Source: Paulinella micropora (lineage: Eukaryota; Cercozoa; Imbricatea; Euglyphida; Paulinellidae). Taken from it: a DNA stretch of 25,000 nt. Location of the stretch: NCBI GenBank assembly GCA_019918135.1, contig WBZZ01006818.1, forward strand, positions 1 to 25,000. The letters run 5' to 3'. The notes beneath the pieces were generated by a model. It ran no database searches, was not told the origin of the DNA, and saw only the letters and a list, made by a program, of their open reading frames with translations. This document shows positions 17,189 to 25,000 of the stretch, one piece after another. Numbering within the stretch: position 1 is the first letter of the stretch; each line of letters begins with the position of its first letter. The position numbers and the translations under genes are program-made.

Positions 17189-18005
17189 TTGGCCACCATC
17201 GCACCACAAGGTCCGTCTCCTTTGGATAGAGTAGGAGACACTGTAGAGTCACAGACAGAGCAGACAAGCGAGACACACACACATAAAACACCTGTGGGGA
17301 AGAGCAATAAAAGAGACACAGAACATGGAAAGGTAATAAGTTTTGAGGACTTTAAGAGAATAAGTGAACAGCTGAACAGCCTGTGTGTTTTGGATGATGA
17401 AACGGGAGATGTCGTGATGATGACAAACAAGGAAGGAGAGAGAGAGTAGCAGAAGCAGATGGACTGTTGACAGATGTGTTTTGGGCTGTGAACGAAGTAT
17501 TTCTGAAGCATGCAGCAGGCACACGACAAATTACAAGAGAGACAGTCATAGAGAAGCGAGCATAGAACCACTCAGAGTGCAAAAGCTAAGGAAAGAGCTA
17601 AGTGAGTGTGAGTACAGACACAGTGAAGGACATCCAAGACCTGAGAAGACGGCAATAGCTAGGTTGCTATATGCGTTAACGAAGGGAGCAGAAAAGATAG
17701 TAGTGAAAGAGGGTTTGTGTTACGACCCGGACGGCAAAGAGAACGAGTTTTACACAGAGCTGTTAGGAATAATAGACTATGGAATACTCGACTTAGCTAA
17801 AAACCACGACAATCAATTTGCTCTTTTCATCGTGCGATCGATGCCCCACCTTATGAAGATTTGGCATGAGGTAGAAGCGAGAGGGGTTACACTGAACGCA
17901 CTTTTGCGGAAGCTACACTCAGGAGATGCATACAAGTTCTTCAGTCCAGAACAGGCAGCAGCGAGAAAGAGGGAGTTTGATAGGAAGAGATGGGAGATAG
18001 ACTGA
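17189..18005 (+). pseudogene. Unrecognised domain between gag and protease, broken into two ORFs
   Basis: Frames 17189-17449 and 17481-18005, both plus strand, with breaks between them near 17450-17550. The second contains a well-behaved globular, helical region of about 130 residues (Arg-Leu-Leu-Tyr-Ala-Leu, Glu-Phe-Tyr-Thr-Glu-Leu-Leu-Gly-Ile-Ile-Asp-Tyr, His-Leu-Met-Lys-Ile-Trp) ending in a Lys/Arg-rich tail. No such domain is expected between the zinc knuckle and protease of an ordinary copia element. It might be part of an enlarged gag or a captured host gene; I cannot identify it. Confidence 0.5.
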
Positions 18006-18077
18006 CACTCAGATATGGAGGAGGATGGTGAGGATTTTGACCCGGAAAACCTATAACACTCCAGAACCTCCGAGGAG

Positions 18078-18416
18078 ATGAGGTCGGGAATTCCCATAAG
18101 CTTTAAATCCTATTGCGAGGTACGAGAAGAGCTTGATTGGATGTACGAGGAGAGATTTGAGAGAGAAAGAAAGAACAAAGCCCAAAATAAAGGGAGTGAG
18201 GAGGAAGAAGAGGAAGATCACAATCTCATGGTAGACGATAGCGAGACGGTAGGACGCAAGAAAAAGATGATAGTTCAAGACAGCGGATCGTCCAGGGATA
18301 TAGCATGCACACCGCACATCTTACACAACGTCCGAGAGATTGAACCCGTTAGCTTAGTCACCGGGAACGGAGAGAGTGTGGTGCGAAACATGGGGGAAGC
18401 GAGGTTGACAGAATAA
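18078..18416 (+). pseudogene. pol: Aspartic protease of copia type
   Basis: The frame includes an acidic linker and then Met-Ile-Val-Gln-Asp-Ser-Gly-Ser-Ser-Arg-Asp-Ile-Ala (about 18265-18305), matching the copia protease motif Asp-Ser-Gly-Ala-Ser/Thr with the catalytic Asp, followed by a Val-Thr-Gly-Asn-Gly-Glu stretch typical of the next conserved block. It processes the gag-pol polyprotein in the family. The frame ends at 18416 and resumes shifted near 18420-18540, so the protease is incomplete here. Confidence 0.7.
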
Positions 18417-18779
18417 ATGGATCAGGAAAGCAAGTTTTGGTAAAGAAAGATATGTTGTTAGACAACAGGGTGCCAGTCAACATTATGTCTACTGGAAACA
18501 TGGACCATAACCACCACAGATCTATCATTCACCAAAATGGGCAACTACTAATTCTAAAGCGATAAGAATTAAAGAGAGTGACGTGATCGTGAGGGGGAGA
18601 CTTACGCCTGGCATGCTCTATCGCTGGGGCAATGAGAAAGACAAGCCCCTCAACATAAACGAGCGTTACAACCCCAAAGTGAAAGAGAATAAGAATAAGA
18701 CGGGGTAAGCGGGGCGGGAATCCCCAAAGAGAGAGAAAGTGAGAGCAAGCAAGCGAGAGTAAGTGAGAACGAGGAAGCT

Positions 18780-19549
18780 AGAGACAGCGTTTTATACGCT
18801 ATGTATCCTGAGAAAGGTAAGAAGGGTAAGCCCGTCGACATTTACGTCATACATAAGTGTAGTGGGCATAAAGCTTTACCGAAGACCTATGCATTAGGCA
18901 AGGCAATGGGTAGAAATTAACAGGAAGCGAGGATAGTGTTAAATTTTGTGAAGCCTGTATGATGGGGAAAGCTAAAGTGTTACCCAGATTTAAGGTTAAT
19001 AGCATTAGAAGAGCGAGTTACCCTTGTGAGATTTTGCACATAGATACTTCCGGACCTTGGGCGGTAATGTCAATTCACGGTAAGTACTATAAATTTTGCG
19101 TTACAGACGATTACTCGGGGTACATAAAAGATTATTATTTACGATACAAGAACGAGTTTGTAGACTGTTTGAAGCAAGCGGTAGCATGGTTTGAAAGGCA
19201 GACAGGGAAGAAAGTCAGACAGATCACTTGCGACAACGAGTTCGATGTCCCAACTGAGACTATAGAGTGGTGGAAACCCCTACAATTCCTTTGGAAGACC
19301 AGTGCTCCAGGTGATAAAGATGGCAATCCCATAGCTGAGAAGGTCAACGACATCACAGCCGGACCAGCCCGGGCCATGCGATATGAGGCTAATTTACCTC
19401 CCCAGTTTTGGGCGGAAATGGAACACACAGCCGCAACCTTGCATAACATTCTACCAGCCACGACAGGGCCTAGGAAAGGAACCTCACCTTTTGAGCAGTG
19501 TCTGGGCTACAAGCCAGCTATCCGACAACTTAAGCCTATAGGATGTTAG
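18780..19549 (+). pseudogene. pol: Integrase: HHCC zinc finger and DDE core
   Basis: Zinc-binding half: His-Lys-Cys-Ser-Gly-His near 18850-18870, then, after a frame break near 18925, Cys-Glu-Ala-Cys-Met-Met-Gly-Lys at 18950. The core frame 18959-19549 has His-Ile-Asp-Thr-Ser-Gly-Pro-Trp (first Asp), Thr-Cys-Asp-Asn-Glu-Phe (second Asp) and Ile-Ala-Glu-Lys-Val-Asn (Glu about 35 residues later), then the Trp-Ala-Glu and His-Asn-x-Leu-Pro blocks and Thr-Ser-Pro-Phe-Glu. All three catalytic acids are present. The frame is lost after 19549. It inserts the cDNA in active relatives. Confidence 0.88.
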
Positions 19550-20290
19550 GTGTAATGTACATAGGAAAGCAGGTAGGCAAAGGCAACTATAGGGGAAAGC
19601 GTGTAATGTTACTTGGATACGATGTAATAAGGAACTATACCGAGTTTGGGATGGTCGAAAGGTCATCACAAATGTGCGTAATGTACGCGTTAACCACAAT
19701 GTAGTTGGCAAGGATGCTCATCCACCCAGAGAAGTTAGATGGGACTACGAGGAATCTGAGGGGGAGAGTAATGACACCGTACAGCTAGAACAGCCGTTAG
19801 ACGAACCCGAGCATAAAGATGAGGGGGAGTTAGACAAACATGAGGAGTTACAGGAAGAAAAAGACATTCACCGTCCAGATTCCGGTCTCCCATCAGAGTC
19901 GAAGGTAGAACTAGCTGACGACAAGGATGATGGGGTAACACCCGTCACATCGTTAGAGGCGCAAAGCCCCGAAGCAGACCACCCTAGTAGGAGGTACGTA
20001 GAGGGAGACGCGCCCATAAAGGGCCTCACTTCGGAGCAAAGTGACAAGATCACATCAGCTAACATAGTGAGAGGGAAACGAGAAACAAAGGTAAGGACAC
20101 CAGTTACACAACCACCTCCAGAAAAGAAGGCAGCAGTAAAAGCAGCTACATTGACAGGAGAGAGAGTTAGTGTGCCGTGAGTAGCTTTCGGAGAAGAATG
20201 GGCAAAGGAAGAATATGGAGACAACTGGCAATCAGTTAAGAGAGAAGGAAAAGTCTTAGAACCATGCGAGAAGGGAGAGAGACTTAAAGT
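19550..20290 (+). pseudogene. pol: Integrase C-terminal region and linker to RT
   Basis: Different frames carry recognisable copia pieces. One is a Lys-Arg-Val-Met-Leu-Leu-Gly-Tyr block near 19600; then, after a shift, Val-Trp-Asp-Gly-Arg-Lys-Val-Ile-Thr-Asn near 19640-19680, matching the Tyr-Arg-Leu-Trp-Asp...Val-Ile motif of the family. An acidic, Glu/Asp/Ser/Pro-rich linker to about 20180 follows. A TGA at 20178 and a further frame change precede the RT. The linker is poorly conserved in all copia elements. Confidence 0.65.
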
Positions 20291-20297
20291 CCGTAAG

Positions 20298-21436
20298 ATG
20301 CCTAAGCCCAGTCACTTCGTAGTCTTTGACGACGATCAGGTAGAAAAGATGTTAGATAGCGAAATTAGAATGTATCGGATAGATAGGATAAGACCCGTCG
20401 GAGAACTAGAGCATCCCGAGATGTCCGCAGAAAGTATCGTAGAGGATCAAACCACTGCGTTACTGTACCTGACATTGAAGGTACCAAAGGCAATCGTTGA
20501 TGAGGGATTAACTGCGAAAGAGATGAAAGCAGGGATGGATAAAGAGATTGAAGCTCTAAAGTCTTTTAACACTTACACGTGGGTAAGCCCTAAGGAAGCG
20601 AAAGAAAAAGGAATAAAAATAGTGAGACTAACATGGGTACATAAAGTCAAACTAGACGAAAAAGGACGTAAGTTCATTAAGTCAAGGTTAGCTTTGCGGG
20701 GAGATATGCTAGAGCCAGGAGTTAGCTATAACCCAGATCAATTATTTGCGCCCTGTGCCGCGCATCGCTCATTACTCTTTTTGTCTAAGCTTGCAGCATG
20801 GCATGGACATAAGCTATACGGTATAGACTTCAAAAATGCTTATCTGAATGCACGAATGCATGATCCTGTTTATGCTTATGCACCCGATGGGATAGACAGT
20901 GAAGAGCATAAAGGCATGATATGCAGAGTAGATGGAGCTCTGTATGGCGCGCCGCAAGCAGGTAGGAGATGGTATGAGATCTTAGCCCCTAAGTTAGAGG
21001 AATTAGGATTCAGGTTACTAGACTCAGATGTATGTATGTTCGTTGAAAAAGACAAGCCAATAAGAGATGCTATCATTGGTATTTTCCATGTAGATGATCT
21101 TATTTTCTCAGCTCCTAACGAACAAGCGTATGACCGTTTCGCTAGTAAACAGAAATGTTTTATCCTCTTAAGCGTTTGGGAGTGGCTAAAGAGTTCAAAG
21201 GAATAGACATAGTTCAGGAAGGAGGACGCATTTTATTGCATCAGAAGAAGTATCAGAAACAGATTTTAAAGGATGTAGGATATGCCGATGTTAGACCAGT
21301 AAGCACTCCTAGTGCAGAACATGAGCCCGAGCCTATGGGAGAAACAAGCGCTCTTAGAAAGCATTCAATTCCTAGTTTGGTAGGTAAACTTTTGTTTCTA
21401 ACTAAGATGACACGTCCAGAGCTGATCAAGCACTGA
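20298..21436 (+). pseudogene. pol: Ty1/copia reverse transcriptase (RVT_2)
   Basis: The best preserved part. The frame 20298-21206 contains Thr-Trp-Val-His-Lys-Val-Lys, Lys-Ser-Arg-Leu-Ala-Leu-Arg-Gly, Ile-Asp-Phe-Lys-Asn-Ala-Tyr-Leu-Asn (first catalytic Asp), Val-Asp-Gly-Ala-Leu-Tyr-Gly-Ala-Pro-Gln-Ala-Gly-Arg-Arg-Trp-Tyr and Phe-His-Val-Asp-Asp-Leu, a His variant of the usual Tyr-Val-Asp-Asp. Near 21155-21170 coding shifts to the frame 21155-21436 with Phe-Lys-Gly-Ile-Asp-Ile, Gln-Lys-Tyr-x-x-Gln-Ile-Leu and Thr-Arg-Pro-Glu-Leu, then shifts again near 21425. All catalytic Asp residues are present but the frame breaks prevent a full enzyme. Confidence 0.93.
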
Positions 21437-22032
21437 ATGCAGCTAGCGTGATGCAAACAGTAAATCCAGGATTTGCTTATGCTTTACTAGGTAGGATCTT
21501 CAGATATCTGAAAAGTTCGTATCGCGGTATTGCATTTCACGGGCCTAAATCGTCACAAAAAGGAAGGACGTACCCCAAGATTACTTTATGGCCAGATGCT
21601 GCGCATATAAGAAAACTGGAAAGTCACGTACAGGTTATATAGTGCTTTGGGGTGGAGACCCGGTAGCTTGGTTATCGAAACGACAGACTAGAATTGCATT
21701 AAGTTCTAATGACGCGGAAAATTTCGCGGCAGCAGAGTGCATACGTGAAGGATTGGCTATCAGACACATCACAGAGTTAGGTATAGCACAGAAAGGGCCG
21801 ATAGAGCTTTACGAAGATAATGCACAGACTATCTTAGCAGCAGAGAGGGGAATGTCAGGACCACGTACTAAACTTAGGACTACATTTCATTCATCATGCA
21901 CAGAGAGACAATGAGATTAAGTTTGTAAAGGTAGGAACTAAGAAACAAATAGCAGACGTATTAACCAAACATGTTCCTAAGGACCAATTCGAATATCTCG
22001 TTAGTAAATTTATGGTAACACTTGATCCATAA
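21437..22032 (+). pseudogene. pol: Copia RNase H and pol C-terminus
   Basis: Continues the RT connection (Ala-Leu-Asn-Ala-Ala-Ser-Val-Met) in a new frame. The next ORF has Thr-Gly-Tyr-Ile-Val-Leu-Trp-Gly-Gly-Asp-Pro-Val-Ala-Trp-Leu-Ser-Lys-Arg-Gln, Ser-Asn-Asp-Ala-Glu and Tyr-Glu-Asp-Asn-Ala-Gln, standard copia RNase H blocks with acidic catalytic positions retained. After a break near 21880 the end reads His-Phe-Ile-His-His-Ala, Ile-Ala-Asp-Val-Leu-Thr-Lys and finishes at TAA 22032. At least three frame breaks lie in this stretch. Confidence 0.88.
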
Positions 22033-22458
22033 TTTTACATCTCAAGTCTGCGAACTCACGCAAAGTACGCAAATTTACGCAAAGTCAACTCATGTTGTTG
22101 TTTTGTGAGTTTTCTCTTTTTGAAGTGTGCAGGAAGTGTTTTGCGCAGGTAGTCGAGCGGCATCTTTTGGCATTGCTTCCGTTGAAGTAGAAGTCGAGCG
22201 CCGGGAACGAAGCGCGTGGATTATCCACCATCGGTCGTTGATCGCGGCAAGAGCGGAAGAAGAGCATATGCCGACGGAGCGGAGTGCGGCGGGAGTAGTT
22301 TTTTTTATTTTTTTATTTTTTTTTTATTGGCGGAATGGCAAATTTAACTAATTATATTGGACTCATTGAGTCAGTAATGTAATTCAGTTCACGTGATGAA
22401 GGGGTCATACTGTAAGGACCGACTGCTATTGTTTTAATCGTATCGAAATTATTATTTC

Positions 22459-22660
22459 AGGTTGTCAAACCGTGACTATCATTTCAGTTTTTCAAGCTGA
22501 AATAGAGGCCATTACGAGATGCAATTACGGCAATGAAGCGAAGGCAGGCAGACCAGAACAGGATTGGCAATTTTTCAGTTTTGAGACTTAAGGTTGTCAA
22601 ACTGTGACTATCATTTCAGTTTCTCAACCTCAAATAAGGGCCATTATCGCAATATGCAAT
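22459..22660 (+). repeat. Pair of about 70-bp direct repeats
   Basis: Units 22459-22529 and 22591-22660 both start AGGTTGTCAAAC and share the TGACTATCATTTCAGTTT core and a GGCCATTA block, with scattered differences; period 132 bp. They lie just before the polypurine tract. Confidence 0.75.
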
Positions 22661-22716
22661 AGTTATTAATTGTAGATGTATTGATCACTTATAACTTGCA
22701 TTATCGACATAGAATT

Positions 22717-22725
22717 AAGGGGGAG
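22717..22725 (+). promoter_or_regulatory. Polypurine tract
   Basis: AAGGGGGAG directly abuts the 3' LTR, the expected site for plus-strand DNA priming. Confidence 0.8.
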
Positions 22726-23043
22726 CGTTGGTAGGACAATTACGTTTTACTTTTAGTGATTACTTTGTGACTGGTAAGTAATTTATCCGCATAGTTCTAG
22801 TCAATAATTGTAACGGACGTAACGGTCCATATTGGCATTCAGAATTGGACACTGACCATTGTGTAATAATTACAGTCGTGCGGACTTTATTTCAGTTTCA
22901 TTATTACCTTTGAGTTTGTCAGTTCTGCTATCTACGTGCGGATTAAAAGTGTCGATTGGTATCGTGGCTTCTAACGGAGTCTCTCAGCAAACCGGCGTCT
23001 AAGGTGTTAGGTCCGTGAGTGACCGGGTATTACCTCATCAACG
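22726..23043 (+). repeat. 3' LTR
   Basis: 318 bp, same CGTTG...CAACG ends as the 5' LTR. Aligned by eye it differs by eight substitutions and lacks 6, 5 and 4 bp. Followed by AAAAA (23044-23048), the matching target duplication. Confidence 0.93.
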
Positions 23044-23295
23044 AAAAACGCATTGTGGATCTTGTGGACTTATTGTTCAACTCAAGTTTTTAAGCCCCAA
23101 ATGTGGCAATATTAGCAGTACTTTGTTTGTATTAAATACTTCTGTCATATTTAGTTGAAGCGAACTAGATGATGAAAAAAAATTTCTCCTTAATAACGTT
23201 AAAGGTCATTTTAATCAACCAATAATTGCCATCGGCTGCATCCTGGCTCGCGCTGGAGCGACGAAGGCCCAGTGTTGCGTGTGTGCCACGCGAAC
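23044..23295. other. Spacer between the two LTR elements
   Basis: Begins with the AAAAA duplication; no ORF, no repeat and no homology to the elements that I can see. Presumably host DNA. Confidence 0.4.
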
Positions 23296-23685
23296 CGTTG
23301 GACAGTTAACTTCGAGTTACTATTTAAGTCGTAATTATGATTAACTTCTATGCGCAGTATTAATAATATTTTACTATTAATAAGTCATAATTAGGAGTAA
23401 CCGTAATGGATAATTCAAGTCAATTGTGCACGTTACGTTTTTACCATTGTGCACCGGACGATATCATTGAGTATCAGTTACAGTTACTGTTAGTCACGGT
23501 CACGCACTTAGATTAGGACGGTTAGCTCTATTGCAGTTCAGTTCTGCGCCGCCGTTTCTACCTTCAGATTAAAGTGGCTGTGAGCAACCTGGCTTTCATT
23601 GTAACGAAGTCTCCCGGCAAACCGCAAGTTGAAGTGAAAGGTAGGGTAAGGTCCGTGTGTGACCGGTTTATCATTATCTAATCAT
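23296..23685 (+). repeat. LTR of a second, diverged copia-related element
   Basis: Starts with CGTTGGACA, like the main LTR's CGTTGGTAGGACA. Its last 130 bases run parallel to the main LTR end (GTGGCTGTGAGCAACC then AACGAAGTCTCCCGGCAAACCG, GGTCCGTG.GTGACCGG, TCTAATCA). It is followed immediately by a primer-site-like GGTCATGAGC and a gag start. The exact left edge is uncertain. Confidence 0.65.
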
Positions 23686-23690
23686 CGGTC

Positions 23691-23925
23691 ATGAGCAGTT
23701 GGGAAAATGGTTCAACACAGCAATACACGAACTGGAAACAATTCTTATCTCACGCACCCGTCTATGACGGTGTCACTTCAACTTCACATCTTCAAGGATT
23801 TTACTACCAGCTAGAGGAATATGACTCTCACTGCTTACGGTATTAGTACAATTCTCCAAGCCCGGAGCCGGGTATCATGATGACTTCGGAAAGAAATCAT
23901 CCAGATGTTATAAGACGAAAATGTT
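23691..23925 (+). pseudogene. gag: gag N-terminal fragment of the second element
   Basis: ATG 23691 opens Met-Ser-Ser-Trp-Glu-Asn-Gly, parallel to the main element's gag. Shared features follow in order: Phe-Leu-Ser-His-Ala-Pro-Val-Tyr, Tyr-Tyr-Gln-Leu-Glu-Glu-Tyr, then after a frame break near 23825 Tyr-Gly-Ile-Ser-Thr, and after another His-Asp-Asp-Phe-Gly-Lys. Similarity fades around 23920. No zinc knuckle or pol follows, so it is a truncated relic. Confidence 0.7.
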
Positions 23926-24285
23926 ATTTCCATCATAAAATCGGGAGGGGTACTGTACGCATCAACCCCCGGATAGTAGGTAAAAGTACCCTTTTTCCAG
24001 TATCGTTTGTCCGGATTGGACCTAATGCAAATTTATTCCTGGTCTGTTGCCGTTTTCTTCTTCGGCTTCACTGAGCCGCCGCTAATATAACGAGACATCA
24101 TTCTCTTCTTTTGAGGATTGTGTTTGGTTGTATTAGCTATCACTGGGGGCATTACATAATAAAACTTTTAACTTAGAACACACACACAAAAAAAAATCAA
24201 TTATTAATATTAATATTATTCAGTATTAATACGGATTGAATCCGAGCCCAGGAAGTCTCTTTCCAAAAGCAATCATAGCCTCCGG
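23926..24285. other. Non-coding stretch after the second element
   Basis: AT-rich with an (AC)n/A-run near 24180-24200 and ATTAATATTA-type repeats near 24203-24230. No supported gene. Confidence 0.4.
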
Positions 24286-24801
24286 TCACCTGATGACAGT
24301 ATCACAGCGATCGAGATGGGGGTGGACATACAGGAGATACAAAGGCTGGGGTCCTTCTTCTTCGGCAAGCACTTCTGGAACAGAGCTCTTAGTAGAGGAG
24401 ATGATGGAGTTTGTCACTGCAGTGGCAGGAGATGGCGCGGCAGGCGTGGCAGCAACAGCGCCTGTGCTACTGGGGTTGCCAACTCGTGATTGGCCACGAC
24501 TGCGAGCGTTATCAGCCACAGGCTTGCTGTTATCAATCAACGACTGGCTGCGGCTGAGGCTGCGGCTGTTGACTGGTCTGCTGTAGCCTGTGTGCAGAGG
24601 CTGCCTCGTGCCGCGTAGTCGCGTGTGTAGCTGCTCGTGGTAGCGGTTTAAGAACACGCCCATTTTACCTCGCCGAATCGTGGCCCCAGAGCGAAAAGCA
24701 TGACAACTCCGCACCACCGGGTGGCGGAATGTTTCTTTGGCAAGCCGGTCCAGTTTATGCAACGTCTCTGTCTCGTTGATTTGTTTGCTGCAGGTGGCCA
24801 C
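24286..24801 (-). CDS. Possible host exon, Ser/Arg/Ala-rich, 171 codons
   Basis: An open minus-strand frame in GC-richer DNA. The N-terminal 60 residues look globular; from about residue 75 it becomes Ser/Arg/Ala/Pro-rich and probably disordered (Ser-Arg-Ser-Leu-Ser-Arg-Ser-Gln-Ser). At the right-hand end of translation the sequence CAG|GTGACC at 24291-24284 could be a 5' splice donor just before the TGA, so the frame may be part of a spliced gene. A plus-strand frame (24236-24586) overlaps but is Leu/Arg-biased as a shadow would be. No domain recognised; a chance ORF is quite possible. Confidence 0.3.
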   Translation of the reverse strand: MATCSKQINETETLHKLDRLAKETFRHPVVRSCHAFRSGATIRRGKMGVFLNRYHEQLHTRLRGTRQPLHTGYSRPVNSRSLSRSQSLIDNSKPVADNARSRGQSRVGNPSSTGAVAATPAAPSPATAVTNSIISSTKSSVPEVLAEEEGPQPLYLLYVHPHLDRCDTVIR

Positions 24802-24888
24802 CTTCCCCTCCCGTTTAAACTCAGTCCCACACTCAGATAGAAAACCAAGTACGCGCAGGAACGACAGCTCACAAGCCAGCCCGTACCT

Positions 24889-24955
24889 GCATGTGTGTAT
24901 TTATGCATGTATGCATGTATGTATGCATGTATGCATGTATGAATGCATGCATGCA
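24889..24955. repeat. Tetranucleotide microsatellite (ATGC/ATGT)n
   Basis: About 67 bp of interspersed ATGC and ATGT units; explains the His/Ile/Tyr-repeat ORF on the opposite strand. Confidence 0.9.
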
Positions 24956-25000
24956 AGAGGTGTCTCAAAAAAAAGGTTCGGATTTTGGTTCTCTTTCTCC

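Larger units (their letters stand above)
22033..22725 (+). other. Long 3' non-coding region of the retrotransposon
   Basis: 693 bp between the pol stop and the 3' LTR with no supported ORF. It contains a GC-rich stretch (22150-22290), a T-rich run (22296-22324), a pair of direct repeats and the polypurine tract. Copia elements normally have only a short gap here. Confidence 0.6.
13343..23043 (+). mobile_element. Degenerate Ty1/copia LTR retrotransposon, 9.7 kb including a nested insertion
   Basis: Bounded by LTRs of 333 and 318 bp and a 5-bp AAAAA duplication on both sides. Internal order is gag with CCHC, long spacer, aspartic protease, integrase, reverse transcriptase, RNase H. Integrase before RT defines Ty1/copia rather than Ty3. 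The coding region has many frame breaks, so the copy is not autonomous. LTRs differ by eight substitutions and three indels (6, 5 and 4 bp). Without the 1,064-bp nested element it is about 8.6 kb, long for copia, mostly because of the gag-protease spacer. Confidence 0.95.

Noticed and set aside
16719..17582. Minus-strand Ser/Leu/Phe-rich ORFs
   Set aside because: Antisense of purine-rich gag-pol coding sequence; no recognisable domain.
24236..24586. Plus-strand 116-codon ORF
   Set aside because: Leu/Arg-heavy tail looks like a shadow of the Ser/Arg/Ala-rich minus-strand frame; neither is strongly supported.
24955..25000. GAGGTGTCTCAAAA-like sequence resembling a Tc1/mariner or similar terminus
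   Set aside because: Only one end could be in the window and no transposase is visible, so it cannot be supported.

Overview
The window looks like eukaryotic nuclear DNA (host not identifiable) holding two kinds of foreign element. Bases 1 to about 13,130 are AT-rich and carry the right-hand part of an integrated or assembled small dsDNA virus. I place it near polinton-like viruses/virophages by inference, because no major capsid gene lies in the window. Bases 13,343-23,043 are a decayed Ty1/copia LTR retrotransposon. A relic of a second, related LTR element and unassigned, probably host, sequence follow to 25,000.

Virus, left to right. A minus-strand protein has a phospholipase-A2-like (parvovirus VP1-type) motif and appears to continue, across an A6 homopolymer break, into a Pro-Gln-repeat domain that leaves the window. 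Next come two small plus-strand ORFs (one coiled-coil-like, one secreted and Cys-rich), then a small membrane protein split by a textbook -1 slippery heptamer. A roughly 1,220-codon fibre ends in an S74 intramolecular chaperone. It is followed by a beta-rich plus-strand protein, two small minus-strand ORFs, an AEP primase/SF3 helicase, a zinc-finger protein and two Lys/Tyr-repeat basic proteins. An identical 18-bp near-palindrome lies in the two divergent intergenic gaps between structural genes and is the likely promoter. The right end is a C-tract with a hairpin followed by a perfect 185-bp inverted repeat around a 34-nt AT-rich loop, then a partial third copy. The 9-mer GTGTCCAAC recurs six times in this terminal 0.9 kb.

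The most notable point is that the fibre and the primase-helicase are each one continuous reading frame interrupted only by TGA (three and one respectively), never by TAA or TAG. One fibre TGA aligns exactly with a TGG (Trp) in an internal repeat of the same protein. This fits UGA read as Trp, but four other ORFs end at TGA under the standard code, so decay by nonsense mutation remains possible.

The copia element has LTRs of 333 and 318 bp (8 substitutions and 3 indels between them). Their termini are the unusual CGTTG...CAACG, flanked by a 5-bp AAAAA duplication. It has an internal-tRNA-iMet-type primer site overlapping the gag ATG and a gag interrupted by a 1,064-bp non-coding transposon with a CATATG duplication. 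The order is gag - unusually long spacer - protease - integrase - RT - RNase H, with many frameshifts, so it is not autonomous. Downstream, 23,296-23,925 holds the LTR end and gag start of a diverged relative.
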